DNA of 37,229 bases from Luteibacter yeojuensis (lineage in GTDB: Bacteria > Pseudomonadota > Gammaproteobacteria > Xanthomonadales > Rhodanobacteraceae): NCBI RefSeq assembly GCF_000964085.1, contig NZ_JZRB01000062.1:1-37229 (forward strand), written 5' to 3'. The notes under the pieces are model-generated. The model saw nothing but the letters and a program-made list of their open reading frames with translations. It was not told where the DNA came from and ran no database searches. The translations under genes and the position numbers were made by a program. Positions 1-8,045 of this stretch are shown piece after piece. The stretch's first letter is position 1. Every line of letters starts with the position of its first letter.

Positions 1-30
1 TCCGCGATGAACCTTTTTTTTGCGCGCCAT

Positions 31-128
31 GTAGGAGCCCACGCCGTGGGCGACAGCATTTTGCGCGAACCGCCGCAGGCGCTGTGGCTTTATCGCGAGG
101 CGCTGTCGCCCACGGCGTGGGCTCCTAC
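31..128. repeat. REPIN-like inverted repeat, family A
   Basis: Two perfect 26-base arms in inverted orientation, 31-56 and 103-128, are separated by a 46-base spacer. The arms begin GTAGGAGCCCACGCCG and each is itself partly palindromic (CCCACGCCGTGGG). The element ends 3 bases from the stop codon of the lipoprotein gene. Paired REP sequences of this GTAGGAGC type are common in Pseudomonas and Xanthomonadales and are mobilised in trans by RAYT transposases; none is encoded in this window. In RNA it would form a long hairpin. Confidence 0.8.
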
Positions 129-130
129 AG

Positions 131-568
131 TTAGAGGGCGCGTTTCCATGTGGCGGTGAAACAACGCCACGCGTTACCGTCTTTGCGCCACCCGGTTTCC
201 ACCTGGTAGGCACCTGCGTTCTCCGGCAGCACGCCGGCGCCGGCCGTCAGCGTGACCGTGAACGTGGCCACCTGGCGATCGCCACGCGGCTCGACCGACA
301 CCGGCCCCAGTAGCACGTGCACCTTCTGCCCGCGCAGGGAGAACGCGCGCACCAGGTTCGCCAGGTCCTGCTTGTGCAGGTCGCCACCGTTGCCGTCGAA
401 GTCGTCGGTGAGCGCCGCCGTGGCCTCGCCACCGCTGCCTTCTTCCGCCCCCGTGGCCGCCGCGGCGATGGCCTTGCGCACCTGTTCGTCGTCCGGCGCG
501 TGCCTGCAGGCCACGAGACCGGCGAGGGCGATCAGTAGTAAGGTGGCCAGGACCCTGTTTCGCTGCAT
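131..568 (-). CDS. small predicted lipoprotein
   Basis: A 145-residue protein with a typical lipoprotein signal: a basic start, a hydrophobic core at about 6-19 and a lipobox LVAC with the lipidated Cys at residue 21. The residue after Cys is Arg, so no Asp+2 retention signal is present and outer-membrane sorting is plausible. The mature part alternates helix-like and beta-like segments and ends with a Trp-rich stretch (GWRKDGNAWRCFTATW), reminiscent of NTF2/DUF4440-like small folds, but I do not recognise a family. A good ribosome site (AGGAG) lies 7 bases before the ATG. It is divergent from the acyl-CoA ligase gene across 91 bases. The gene call is firm and the function unknown. Confidence 0.75.
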   Translation of the reverse strand: MQRNRVLATLLLIALAGLVACRHAPDDEQVRKAIAAAATGAEEGSGGEATAALTDDFDGNGGDLHKQDLANLVRAFSLRGQKVHVLLGPVSVEPRGDRQVATFTVTLTAGAGVLPENAGAYQVETGWRKDGNAWRCFTATWKRAL

Positions 569-659
569 GCGTCACTCCTCGTGTCTCGCTGCGTTGCGGC
601 TTGCCGCTATACGCGGGCGTATGCTCCAATCGTCCCACATTCAGGAGTCCGTCCCGTAC

Positions 660-2357
660 ATGAGCAACGAGCGCCCGTGGCTTGACCACTACCCGGCTGG
701 CGTCCCCGCCGATATCGATGTCAACGCGTACCGCTCCGTTGCGGCGGTCTTCGAGGAATCGTTTCAGAAATTTCGTGAGCGTCCCGCGTACAAGAATTTC
801 GGGAAGGTGCTCAGCTACGGGGAGATCGACGAGCTTTCCGCCGCCTTCGCCGGCTTCCTGTCGGGCGAGCTGGGGCTGAAGAAGGGCGACCGCCTCGCCA
901 TCATGCTGCCCAACCTGCTGCAGTACCCGGTGGTGCTGTTCGGCGCGTTGCGCCTTGGCCTCACCGTCGTCAACACCAACCCGCTCTACACCACCCGCGA
1001 GCTGCACCACCAGCTGGAAGATTCCGGCGCCAAGGCGCTCGTGGTGCTCGACAACTTCGCGCACACCGTGCAGGAAGCCCTGCCCGGCACGCGCGTCGAC
1101 CACGTCATCACCACCGCCGTGGGCGACATGGTCGGCTTCCCCAAGGGCAGCATCATCAATTTCGTGGTCAGGCACGTCCGCAAGGAGGTGCCCGCGTACA
1201 AGCTGCCGCGGGAAACCCGCTTCAACGACGCCATCTCGCGCGGCAAGGCCCACGCCATGCCCACGGTGGACGTGACCCACGACGACATCGCGTTCCTGCA
1301 GTACACCGGCGGCACCACCGGCGTGGCCAAGGGCGCCATGCTCACCCACCGCAACATGATCGCGAACATGCTGCAGGCCGATGCCTGGATCAGCGGCTCG
1401 GCCACCATGGGCGAGGAGATCATCGTCACGGCGCTGCCGCTGTACCACATCTTCTCGCTGACGGCGAACGGCCTGGTGTTCACCCGCATGGGCGCCATGA
1501 ACCTGCTGATCACCAACCCGCGCGACATGAAGGGTTTCGTCAAGGAGCTCTCGAAGGAACAGTTCACCGCCATCACCGGCGTCAACACGCTGTTCAACGG
1601 CCTGCTCAACACACCGGGCTTCGCCGAGCTCGATTTCTCGAAGCTGCACCTGTCGCTGGGTGGCGGCATGGCCGTGCAGCGCAGCGTGGCCGAGCGCTGG
1701 AAGAAGACCACGGGCGTCACGCTGGCCGAGGCCTACGGCCTCACCGAAACCTCGCCGGCCGCGTGCATCAACCCGCTCGACCTGAAGGAATACAACGGCT
1801 CCATCGGCCTGCCCATCCCCAGCACCTACGTGCAGATCTGGGCCGACGACGGCACCCCGCTCGCCACGGGCGAGGTGGGCGAGCTGTGCATCAAGGGCCC
1901 GCAGGTGATGAAGGGCTACTGGAACCGCCCCGACGAAACCGCCAAGGTGCTCGACGCCAACGGCTGGCTGCGCACGGGCGATATCGCAAAGATGGACGAG
2001 AACGGCTACGTCTACATCGTCGACCGCAAGAAAGACATGATCCTGGTCTCGGGCTTCAACGTGTACCCCAACGAGATCGAGGACATCGTCATGCGCCACC
2101 CCGGCGTGGCCGAGGTGGCCGCCGTGGGCGTCGACGACGAGCATTCGGGCGAGGTGGTGAAGATCTTCGTGGTCAAAAAGGATCCCGCGCTCACTGAGGA
2201 AGCACTCAAGGCCTACTGCCGCGAGAACCTCACCGGCTATAAGCGCCCAAAGCAGATCGAGTTCCGCGATGCGCTGCCGAAGACCAACGTCGGCAAGATC
2301 CTGCGCCGCGAGCTGCGCGATGAGGATCGCGCCAAGCGGAAGGCGGCGGGGGCCTGA
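660..2357 (+). CDS. fadD: long-chain fatty acid-CoA ligase (FadD type)
   Basis: This enzyme activates long-chain fatty acids with ATP and CoA through an acyl-adenylate, for beta-oxidation or phospholipid synthesis, at the inner membrane. The 565-residue product matches the length of E. coli FadD (561). It shows the AMP-binding P-loop YTGGTTGVAKGAM at about 215, the AYGLTETSP motif, the hinge motif GWLRTGDIAKMDENGY and the C-terminal PKTNVGKILRREL with the catalytic Lys. The frame is open upstream to about 252, but the ATG at 660 is preferred: it has AGGAG at 643-647, the protein then starts in register with FadD, and the extension would run antisense over the lipoprotein gene. Substrate chain length cannot be read from sequence. 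Confidence 0.92.
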   Translation: MSNERPWLDHYPAGVPADIDVNAYRSVAAVFEESFQKFRERPAYKNFGKVLSYGEIDELSAAFAGFLSGELGLKKGDRLAIMLPNLLQYPVVLFGALRLGLTVVNTNPLYTTRELHHQLEDSGAKALVVLDNFAHTVQEALPGTRVDHVITTAVGDMVGFPKGSIINFVVRHVRKEVPAYKLPRETRFNDAISRGKAHAMPTVDVTHDDIAFLQYTGGTTGVAKGAMLTHRNMIANMLQADAWISGSATMGEEIIVTALPLYHIFSLTANGLVFTRMGAMNLLITNPRDMKGFVKELSKEQFTAITGVNTLFNGLLNTPGFAELDFSKLHLSLGGGMAVQRSVAERWKKTTGVTLAEAYGLTETSPAACINPLDLKEYNGSIGLPIPSTYVQIWADDGTPLATGEVGELCIKGPQVMKGYWNRPDETAKVLDANGWLRTGDIAKMDENGYVYIVDRKKDMILVSGFNVYPNEIEDIVMRHPGVAEVAAVGVDDEHSGEVVKIFVVKKDPALTEEALKAYCRENLTGYKRPKQIEFRDALPKTNVGKILRRELRDEDRAKRKAAGA

Positions 2358-2388
2358 ACACCCCTCGCTCCAGTCGGCCCCCTCACCT

Positions 2389-2484
2389 GTAGGAGCCCAC
2401 CCGTGGGCGACATCTTCTCGCGAATGAGCCCGAGGCCGTGTTGCGTTGTCGCCAAAAGATGTCGCGCGCGGAGCGCGCTCCTAC
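2389..2484. repeat. REPIN-like repeat with unlike arms (chimeric)
   Basis: The left arm starts GTAGGAGCCCACCCGTGGGC (2389 on) and is a shortened copy of the family A arm seen at 31-56. The right arm ends GAGCGCGCTCCTAC at 2484 and resembles the GAGCGCGC family B elements at 7959 and 18189. The outer GTAGGAGC/GCTCCTAC ends pair. It lies between the convergent ends of fadD and the PilZ gene and may also serve as their bidirectional transcript end. Confidence 0.6.
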
Positions 2485-2494
2485 AACAGCGGCG

Positions 2495-2848
2495 TCAGTC
2501 GTCCGACCACGCCTCTAAGGTATCGGCGTAGCCGCCCAGCAGCTCCCACAGCGGGGCCTGCTTGTCCTCGGGGATAAGCGAGTATTCCATGCCGATCTGC
2601 CGCGCCGAGGTGCGCACCACGCGCGCCTCCACGTTGATGTGCAGGTCGTGGCCGAACACCATGTCGAGCACCCAGGTCTGGCCGGGTTCACCGCGCCAGC
2701 CGGAGGGGCGGCGCAGCAGCGCGCCGGTGGCCGAGATATCGACCAGGTCGGTGGGGTGAGCCTCGCCGCCGCGGCTCATCAGCACCGCGGTCTGCACCTT
2801 CATCCTTGCGTGGCGATAACGCACGTTCGGGCCTTCCTTGTCACCCAT
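2495..2848 (-). CDS. PilZ-domain protein, possible c-di-GMP receptor
   Basis: A single PilZ domain. The RxxxR motif (RYRHAR, starting about residue 10) and the (D/N)xSxxG motif (DISATGALL, about residues 36-44) that together bind cyclic di-GMP are both present, followed by beta-strand segments and a short acidic C-terminus. Free-standing PilZ proteins act as adaptors for motility, type IV pili or secretion; the partner is unknown here. The start is uncertain: the ATG at 2848 gives 117 residues beginning MGDKEG, with ATGs at 2899 and 2944 as in-frame alternatives; none has a strong ribosome site. It follows dinB on the same strand and may be co-transcribed with it. Confidence 0.75.
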   Translation of the reverse strand: MGDKEGPNVRYRHARMKVQTAVLMSRGGEAHPTDLVDISATGALLRRPSGWRGEPGQTWVLDMVFGHDLHINVEARVVRTSARQIGMEYSLIPEDKQAPLWELLGGYADTLEAWSDD

Positions 2849-2959
2849 CAGTTGTTCTACCCATCCTGCCTGCCGGCGGTTGAAGATGACGGCCGCCATT
2901 GACCGTACCCCGCGAAACTTACCTACCGTGTCACAAACGGACACATTAGCGCAGTCCGG

Positions 2960-4147
2960 TCATTCCCGCCCACGCGTCTTGAGCACGCCCGCCCTGACCA
3001 GCGCCCCGGCTCCGAAGCGCTCGTTGATGCGGTCCTGCACGCCGTCGGAACGCTTTTCTGCTGCCGGCGCGGCGAACATGTCCTGCTGTTCATCGCCATG
3101 CCGCGCATCGAAACCCGACAACGTGACGCCCAACAAACGCAGCCGGGGCCGCGGATGCTGGTGCCACCAGACGTTTAGCAAGCGGCGTGCCACGGCGTAG
3201 ATATCGGGCGTGGCGTTGCCCGGCACCGGCAACTGGGCCTGGCGGCTGTGGGTGACGAACGGCGGCTCGCGCAATTTCACCGCCACGGTGCGGGCCTTCA
3301 CGTCGCGGCCGCGTGCACGGGCGCCGACCCGTTCACACTGGCGCAGCATCCAGGCCTCGGCGATGGCCAGGTCGTCCACGTCCACGTCGAAGGTCCATTC
3401 CGCGCCGATCGATACCTCGGGGGCATCCGCCACCACCGGGCGCTCGTCCTCACCCACGCACAGGGCGCGCAGCTGGGCCGCATGGCGCTCGCCCACGGCC
3501 TTGTTCAGCCGCCAGGCGTCGGCCCGCAGCAGGTCGCCGATGGTGCGGATGCCCACGCGGTGCAGGGCCTCCTCGGCCACCTTCCCCACGGTCCACATGC
3601 GCCCGATGGGCAACGGGTCGAGGTAGCCGCGCACCTCGTCGGGCCGGATCACCAGGAAGCCGTTGGGCTTGGACAGCTCGCTGCCCAGCTTGGCCAGCAG
3701 CTTGTTGTGTGCCATGCCCACCGAGGCGTTCAGCCCTGTCCGTTCCCGGATGCTGTCCTTGATCCGGCGGCCGATGACCTCGACGGATGAGAAAAGGCGC
3801 AGGCTGCCCGTGACATCCAGAAAGGCTTCGTCCAGCGACAGCCCCTCGATCATGGGCGTGTATTCAGCGAACACGTCGAAGACCACCGCCGAGATGGCCG
3901 CGTAGCGCTCGTGGCGGGGATGGATATACACGGCCTGCGGGCAACGGCGGCGGGCCTCGGACGTGGGCATGGCCGAGCGCACGCCGTACTTCCGGGCCTG
4001 GTAATTGGCCGTGGAAACGACCCCGCGGCGCCCCAGGCCGCCCACGATCACCGGCTTGCCCACCAGGCCCGGGTCGTCCCGTTCCTCCACGGACGCGTAG
4101 AAAGCGTCCATGTCGACGTGGATAATGGCTCGCGGGGCGTGGGGCAT
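2960..4147 (-). CDS. dinB: DNA polymerase IV
   Basis: A Y-family error-prone polymerase for translesion synthesis. The N-terminal catalytic motif IIHVDMDAFYASVE carries metal ligand Asp12, and SLDEAFLDVTG supplies the second acidic pair. Palm, fingers, thumb and little-finger regions follow in order. At 395 residues it is longer than E. coli DinB (351). The extra C-terminus holds QQDMF at about 354-358, a plausible beta-clamp binding motif, then a basic tail with DRINERFGAG, as in many proteobacterial DinB/UmuC tails. No LexA box of either the E. coli type (CTGT-N8-ACAG) or the Xanthomonas type (TTAG-N6-TACTA) was seen upstream. Confidence 0.92.
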   Translation of the reverse strand: MPHAPRAIIHVDMDAFYASVEERDDPGLVGKPVIVGGLGRRGVVSTANYQARKYGVRSAMPTSEARRRCPQAVYIHPRHERYAAISAVVFDVFAEYTPMIEGLSLDEAFLDVTGSLRLFSSVEVIGRRIKDSIRERTGLNASVGMAHNKLLAKLGSELSKPNGFLVIRPDEVRGYLDPLPIGRMWTVGKVAEEALHRVGIRTIGDLLRADAWRLNKAVGERHAAQLRALCVGEDERPVVADAPEVSIGAEWTFDVDVDDLAIAEAWMLRQCERVGARARGRDVKARTVAVKLREPPFVTHSRQAQLPVPGNATPDIYAVARRLLNVWWHQHPRPRLRLLGVTLSGFDARHGDEQQDMFAAPAAEKRSDGVQDRINERFGAGALVRAGVLKTRGRE

Positions 4148-4210
4148 GCCCTATTGTGCCGGAACCGCAGGGCGGCCATGGGCTGGCCCGCTGGACTTGC
4201 GCGGGCGCAG

Positions 4211-4238
4211 GCTATACCCTGTACGCCAATCGGGTGAA
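4211..4238 (-). promoter_or_regulatory. candidate dinB promoter
   Basis: On the minus strand TTCACC (4233-4238), a 16-base spacer and TATAGC (4211-4216) resemble sigma70 -35 and -10 elements, placed about 64 bases before the dinB ATG. The rest of the 281-base dinB-scpA gap (4148-4428) shows no convincing gene and must also carry the scpA promoter. Confidence 0.35.
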
Positions 4239-4428
4239 CTTATTCCGGGCGCTTCGCGCTCCCGGCGATTTCTCACAGACGGTGACCCTCCTGGGTGTCC
4301 AGCGGCCATGCCTTCCGCTCGTCGGCGACGATGCGCGGCATGCCCGGTGTGAGGTGGCGGTGCAGCCGCCGGACGGCATCGATTTGTTGCTTGCGTTCCT
4401 GGTCGCTTGAAGGCGGCCCTTCTGACGT

Positions 4429-5316
4429 GTGCCGATGACTAACGAGACAACCGAAGTCCAGGTGGTCGAAACAACGCGGAATGCCTTCGCCGGTGTTCCC
4501 CAGCAGCAGGAAATGCCCCTCGCGCTGGTGCGCGGGCAGCCCGTGCTGCAAATGCCCCAGGATTTGTACATCCCGCCCGATGCGCTGGAAGTCATCCTCG
4601 AATCGTTCGAGGGCCCGCTCGATCTGTTGCTCTACCTGATCCGCAGGCAGAACCTCGACATCCTCGACATCCCTGTGGCCGAGATCACCCGGCAGTACAT
4701 GGATTACATCGAGATGATGCGCGAGGTGATGCGCCTGGAGCTGGCGGCGGAATACCTGCTGATGGCCGCCATATTGGCGGAGATCAAATCCAGGTTGCTG
4801 CTGCCCCGCCCACCGGCCGAGGAAGGCCTGGAAGAAGACCCGCGCGCGGAGCTGGTACGCCGCCTGCAGGAGTACGAACGCTTCAAGAAAGCGGCGCTCG
4901 ATATCGAGGAGCTGCCGCGGCTGGAGCGCGACACCACCGTGGTGCATGCCTTCGTCGGCGAGCACAACGTGGTGCGCGTCCCGCCCCCGCTCGATCTCAG
5001 GGAGATGTTGCTTGCGCTCAAGGATGTGCTGAAGCGCGCCGACCTGTTCACGCACCATGCGATCCAGCGTGAGCCTCTCAGCGTCCGCCAGCGCATGGGC
5101 GACCTTTTGAACAGCCTCGGCAGCGGTGGGTTCCACCGGTTTGAAACGCTGTTCGACGAAAGCGAAGGCCGGCTCGGGGTCGTGGTCACGTTCCTGGCCA
5201 TGCTCGAGCTCGCGAAGGAAATGCTTGTCGAGATCGTCCAGGAAGAAACCCTGGGCCCGATCTACATCAAGACCAAGGTCCAGACCCAGGCCGAGCACGA
5301 AGAACTGCTCGCCTAG
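4429..5316 (+). CDS. scpA: segregation and condensation protein A
   Basis: The kleisin subunit of the SMC-ScpAB condensin, which bridges the SMC heads and compacts and segregates chromosomes. The 295-residue product has an N-terminal kleisin helix region (ESFEGPLDLLLYLIRRQNLD) typical of ScpA, a charged middle (PPAEEGLEEDPRAELVRRLQEYERFK) and a C-terminal winged-helix part (VTFLAMLELAKEMLVEIVQ). About 45 residues precede the conserved core. The start is taken as GTG at 4429, 12 bases after AAGGCGG (4410-4416); ATG at 4435 is an in-frame alternative. scpB follows after 21 bases. No smc gene is in view. Confidence 0.9.
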   Translation: MPMTNETTEVQVVETTRNAFAGVPQQQEMPLALVRGQPVLQMPQDLYIPPDALEVILESFEGPLDLLLYLIRRQNLDILDIPVAEITRQYMDYIEMMREVMRLELAAEYLLMAAILAEIKSRLLLPRPPAEEGLEEDPRAELVRRLQEYERFKKAALDIEELPRLERDTTVVHAFVGEHNVVRVPPPLDLREMLLALKDVLKRADLFTHHAIQREPLSVRQRMGDLLNSLGSGGFHRFETLFDESEGRLGVVVTFLAMLELAKEMLVEIVQEETLGPIYIKTKVQTQAEHEELLA

Positions 5317-5337
5317 CCCACCCGCACGCCAAGGCCT

Positions 5338-6087
5338 ATGCAACCCGAACAACTCAAACCCATCGTGGAAGCGGCGCTGCTTGCGTCCACCCAGCCGATG
5401 ACCATCGTCCAGCTCAAGGCGATCTTCGGCGAGGAAGAGGAAGTCGGCACGGATGAACTGAAGGCGGCGCTGAAGGCACTGGGCGCCGATTGCCAGGGGC
5501 GCGGCGTCGAACTGGTCGAGGTCGCCTCCGGGTGGCGCTACCAGGTGCGGCGCGAGGTGCATGGGTGGGTATCGCGCATGTGGGCCGAGAAGCCCAGCCG
5601 CTATTCCCGCGCCCTGCTCGAAACCCTGGCGCTCATCGCCTACCGCCAGCCCATCACCCGCCCGGAGATCGAACAGATTCGCGGCGTGGTGGTTTCCTCG
5701 AACATCATCAAGACCCTCGAGGAACGCGAATGGATCCGCGTGGTGGGTTACCGCGACGTCCCGGGCCGTCCGGCCCTGTTCGGCACCACCCGCACGTTCC
5801 TGGATTATTTCAACCTCAAGTCGCTGGACAACCTGCCGCCATTGTCGGAGATCCGCGATCTTGACGAGCTCAACCCGCAGATGCGCCTCGAAGGCGATGC
5901 GGATGGCGTGCCGGCCCGCGTTGCCCTCCCCGAGGGCACCGACGAGGCCGGGCCCGCGAACGAACCGCCCGCCGGCGATGACGACATCGCCGCGGCTTCC
6001 CACACTGCCGACGAGGCAGAGAACCCCGACGGCGCCGCCGAAGAAGAAGACGGCGCCGGGCAAAATCCCGAGGAGTCACGCGCATGA
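5338..6087 (+). CDS. scpB: segregation and condensation protein B
   Basis: The partner of ScpA in the SMC condensin. Two winged-helix domains are visible, the second carrying the ScpB signature ALLETLALIAYRQPITRPEI followed by EIEQIRGV and GYRDVPGRPALFGTT. The product has 249 residues. After about residue 185 the tail is acidic and low in complexity (Asp/Glu/Ala/Pro), probably disordered and common in this order. Its TGA stop overlaps the ATG of the pseudouridine synthase gene (ATGA at 6084-6087), indicating translational coupling. Confidence 0.9.
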   Translation: MQPEQLKPIVEAALLASTQPMTIVQLKAIFGEEEEVGTDELKAALKALGADCQGRGVELVEVASGWRYQVRREVHGWVSRMWAEKPSRYSRALLETLALIAYRQPITRPEIEQIRGVVVSSNIIKTLEEREWIRVVGYRDVPGRPALFGTTRTFLDYFNLKSLDNLPPLSEIRDLDELNPQMRLEGDADGVPARVALPEGTDEAGPANEPPAGDDDIAAASHTADEAENPDGAAEEEDGAGQNPEESRA

Positions 6088-7580
6088 ATGCGCCAAATCG
6101 TTCCGTACTTAGCCTGAAGCGCACCGAAGCCCCCACCGGCGACGCCGCGCAGCTCGAAGAACGCCTGCACAAGGTGCTGGCCAACGCAGGCCTCGGCTCG
6201 CGCCGGATGCTCGAACAGCGCATCCAGGCCGGCGAAGTCGAAGTCAACGGCGCCGTCGCCACCATCGGCGCCAGCGTCCACGCCGGCGACCGCATCGTGC
6301 TCGACGGCAAGCAGTTCGTCGTCGCCACCGATAACCGCAGCGACGCCGAAGTGCTCGTCTACCACAAGCCCGAGGGCGTGGTGACGACCCGCGAAGACAC
6401 CGAAGGCCGCCCCACCGTGTTCGAACAGCTGCCGCGCCTGAAGGGCGCGCGCTGGGTCGCCGTGGGCCGCCTCGACATCAACACCACCGGCCTGCTCCTG
6501 CTCACCACCGATGGCGAACTCGCCAACGCGCTGATGCACCCCAAGAGCGGCCTCGAGCGCGAATACCTCTGCCGCGTCCACGGCGAAGTGCCCGACGAGA
6601 TCATCGAGCGCCTCAAGGCCGGCGTGGAACTGGAAGACGGCCCCGCCCGCTTCGACGACATCGGCGTCATCAGCCGCGGCGGCAGCCACAGCTGGTTCCG
6701 CGTCACCATCCGCGAAGGCCGCAACCGCGAGGTGCGCCGCCTGTGGGATTCCCAGGGTTTCCTGGTCAGCCGCCTGAAGCGCATCCGCTACGGCACCGTG
6801 GAACTGCCCCGTGCCCTACGCCGTGGCGATTGCGAGTCGCTCGACGAAACCGCCATCAAGGCCCTGCGCGAGCGCGCCGGCCTGGGCGCCCCGGCCCCGG
6901 TGCTTACCCTCAGCGCCGTGGTGCACCAGCGCCGCGCGCCGCGCCATGTCACCGAATACCGCCCCGACAAGGCCACGACCGGTGCCTGGAGCTCCGCGCG
7001 CCACGACGAGGCCCGCGAGCTCACCGCGTTCGATCGCCTGCGTGACGACGGCCCCGGCCGTGGCGGCCGCGGTGGTCGCGCCGGTGGCGGTAGCCGCGGT
7101 GGCCAGGGCGGCGGCCGTCGCGAAGTCAATGGCAATGTCGACCGCCCGGCCAAGGCCCCGCGCAAGACCTCCTCGCGCCGCGTCGCGCCCGGCCAGGAAC
7201 TGCCGGCCATGCGCACATGGTTCGCCGGCGACAGCCGCACGGGCGGCGGTGGCAATGCCAATGGCAATGTCGCCAACCCGAACGGCAACCGCGGTGGTGG
7301 CGGCGGTGGCAACCGTGGCCCGCGTGGCGGCCAGGGCGGCAACCGCACCGGCGGCGGCCAGGGCCAGGGTGGCGGCAACCGCGCCTACGGCGGCGGCCAG
7401 GGTGGCCAGGGCGGCGCCAGCCGTGCCAGTGGCAACCGCGGCTCCGGCGGCGGTGGCGCGGGCGGCAACCGTGGCCCGCGTGGCCAGGGTGGCGGCAACC
7501 GCGGTGGCCAGGGCGGCGGCAATCGCGGCCCGCGCGGCGGCAACCGGGGTGGTGGCGGTAACCGCGGCGGCAACTTTTGA
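6084..7580 (+). CDS. rluB: 23S rRNA pseudouridine synthase RluB with Gly/Arg-rich tail
   Basis: It isomerises a uridine of 23S rRNA (U2605 for E. coli RluB) to pseudouridine. An S4 RNA-binding domain (about 26-75, LHKVLANAGLGSRRMLEQRI) is followed by the RsuA/RluB/E/F catalytic domain with GRLDINTTGLLLLT, Asp131 being the catalytic aspartate. The fold appears to end near residue 300. Residues 324-498 form a low-complexity tail of GGNRGPRGG-type units, an RGG-like region expected to bind RNA. RluB versus RluF/RsuA is judged from the S4 domain and the scpAB neighbourhood, where rluB is normally found. GAGGAG before the ATG gives a good ribosome site. Confidence 0.88.
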   Translation: MNAPNRSVLSLKRTEAPTGDAAQLEERLHKVLANAGLGSRRMLEQRIQAGEVEVNGAVATIGASVHAGDRIVLDGKQFVVATDNRSDAEVLVYHKPEGVVTTREDTEGRPTVFEQLPRLKGARWVAVGRLDINTTGLLLLTTDGELANALMHPKSGLEREYLCRVHGEVPDEIIERLKAGVELEDGPARFDDIGVISRGGSHSWFRVTIREGRNREVRRLWDSQGFLVSRLKRIRYGTVELPRALRRGDCESLDETAIKALRERAGLGAPAPVLTLSAVVHQRRAPRHVTEYRPDKATTGAWSSARHDEARELTAFDRLRDDGPGRGGRGGRAGGGSRGGQGGGRREVNGNVDRPAKAPRKTSSRRVAPGQELPAMRTWFAGDSRTGGGGNANGNVANPNGNRGGGGGGNRGPRGGQGGNRTGGGQGQGGGNRAYGGGQGGQGGASRASGNRGSGGGGAGGNRGPRGQGGGNRGGQGGGNRGPRGGNRGGGGNRGGNF

Positions 7581-7918
7581 CCGCGTCCACCCTGTGGCAT
7601 AACCCGCGCTGTTCCAAGTCGCGCGAAACGCTCGCGCTGCTGCAGCAGCGCGGCGTGGCACCCACCGTGGTCGAGTACCTCAAGGCCCCGCCCTCGGTGG
7701 CCGAACTCGACCGCGTGCTGAAGCTGCTGGGCCGCGCGCCGCGCGAGCTGATGCGCACGGGCGAAGACGAGTACGCAGGCGTGCCGGCCGACGCCGGCCG
7801 CGCGGAACTCATCGCCTACATGGTCGCGCACCCCAAGCTCATCGAGCGGCCGGTATTCATCCACGGCAAGAAGGCGGCCGTCGGCCGCCCGCCGGAAGCG
7901 GTGCTCGCCATCCTCTGA
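7577..7918 (+). CDS. ArsC/YfgD-family arsenate reductase-like protein
   Basis: A 113-residue thioredoxin-fold protein of the glutaredoxin-dependent arsenate reductase family. HNPRCSKSR carries the catalytic Cys12 in the classical HxxxCxxxR arrangement, and Arg residues matching the three that bind arsenate in plasmid R773-type ArsC appear in LLGRAPREL, IERPVF and GRPPE. It is shorter than R773 ArsC (141) and close to housekeeping YfgD proteins, and no arsR, arsB or arsH is nearby, so a true arsenic role is unproven. The start is TTG at 7577, overlapping the rluB stop (TTGA); no other start codon lies before the active-site motif, so translation is probably coupled. Confidence 0.85.
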   Translation: MTASTLWHNPRCSKSRETLALLQQRGVAPTVVEYLKAPPSVAELDRVLKLLGRAPRELMRTGEDEYAGVPADAGRAELIAYMVAHPKLIERPVFIHGKKAAVGRPPEAVLAIL

Positions 7919-7926
7919 TCTTGCAC

Positions 7927-7954
7927 TCCTGTGGAGGCTCTCCTGTGGAGGCTC
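7927..7954. repeat. 14-base tandem duplication at REP border
   Basis: TCCTGTGGAGGCTC occurs twice head to tail (7927-7940, 7941-7954), and a third partial copy (TCCTGTGG) runs into the REPIN that begins at 7959. The unit looks like a repeated border of the neighbouring REP element. Confidence 0.7.
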
Positions 7955-7958
7955 TCCT

Positions 7959-8022
7959 GTGGGAGCGCGCTTGCGCGCGATGGCGCTTGCCGCGAGTACA
8001 TCGCGCGCAAGCGCGCTCCCAC
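7959..8022. repeat. REPIN-like inverted repeat, family B
   Basis: Two 24-base arms (7959-7982 and 7999-8022) in inverted orientation start GTGGGAGCGCGCTTGCGCGC and flank a 16-base spacer. The spacer matches that of the element at 18189-18252 at 13 of 16 positions. It lies between the convergent ends of the arsC-like gene and hisIE and probably also ends both transcripts. Confidence 0.85.
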
Positions 8023-8045
8023 ACACACACTTTCGAGAGCGGGCT

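Noticed and set aside
252-659. N-terminal extension of FadD by 136 residues
   Set aside because: It would lie antisense over the lipoprotein gene, lacks a ribosome site and has shadow-like composition; the ATG at 660 matches the family.
174-2144. Long minus-strand open frame opposite fadD
   Set aside because: Its product is a low-complexity His/Val/Gly/Arg string typical of the antisense of a GC-rich gene; fadD on the plus strand has full family motifs.
4240-4270. Hairpin CCGGGCGCTTCGCGCTCCCGG as a terminator or REP element
   Set aside because: Imperfect, with no T run, and it does not match either REP family; probably chance in GC-rich DNA.
4273-6063. Minus-strand open frame across scpA and scpB into the dinB-scpA gap
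   Set aside because: The stretch in the gap (ending DTQEGHRL) looks somewhat protein-like, but no start codon exists within the gap and the remainder is antisense to scpAB.
7053-7577. Repetitive DNA of the rluB 3' end as a CRISPR or minisatellite locus
   Set aside because: The repeat is in frame and encodes a Gly/Arg-rich tail; there are no spacers and no cas genes.
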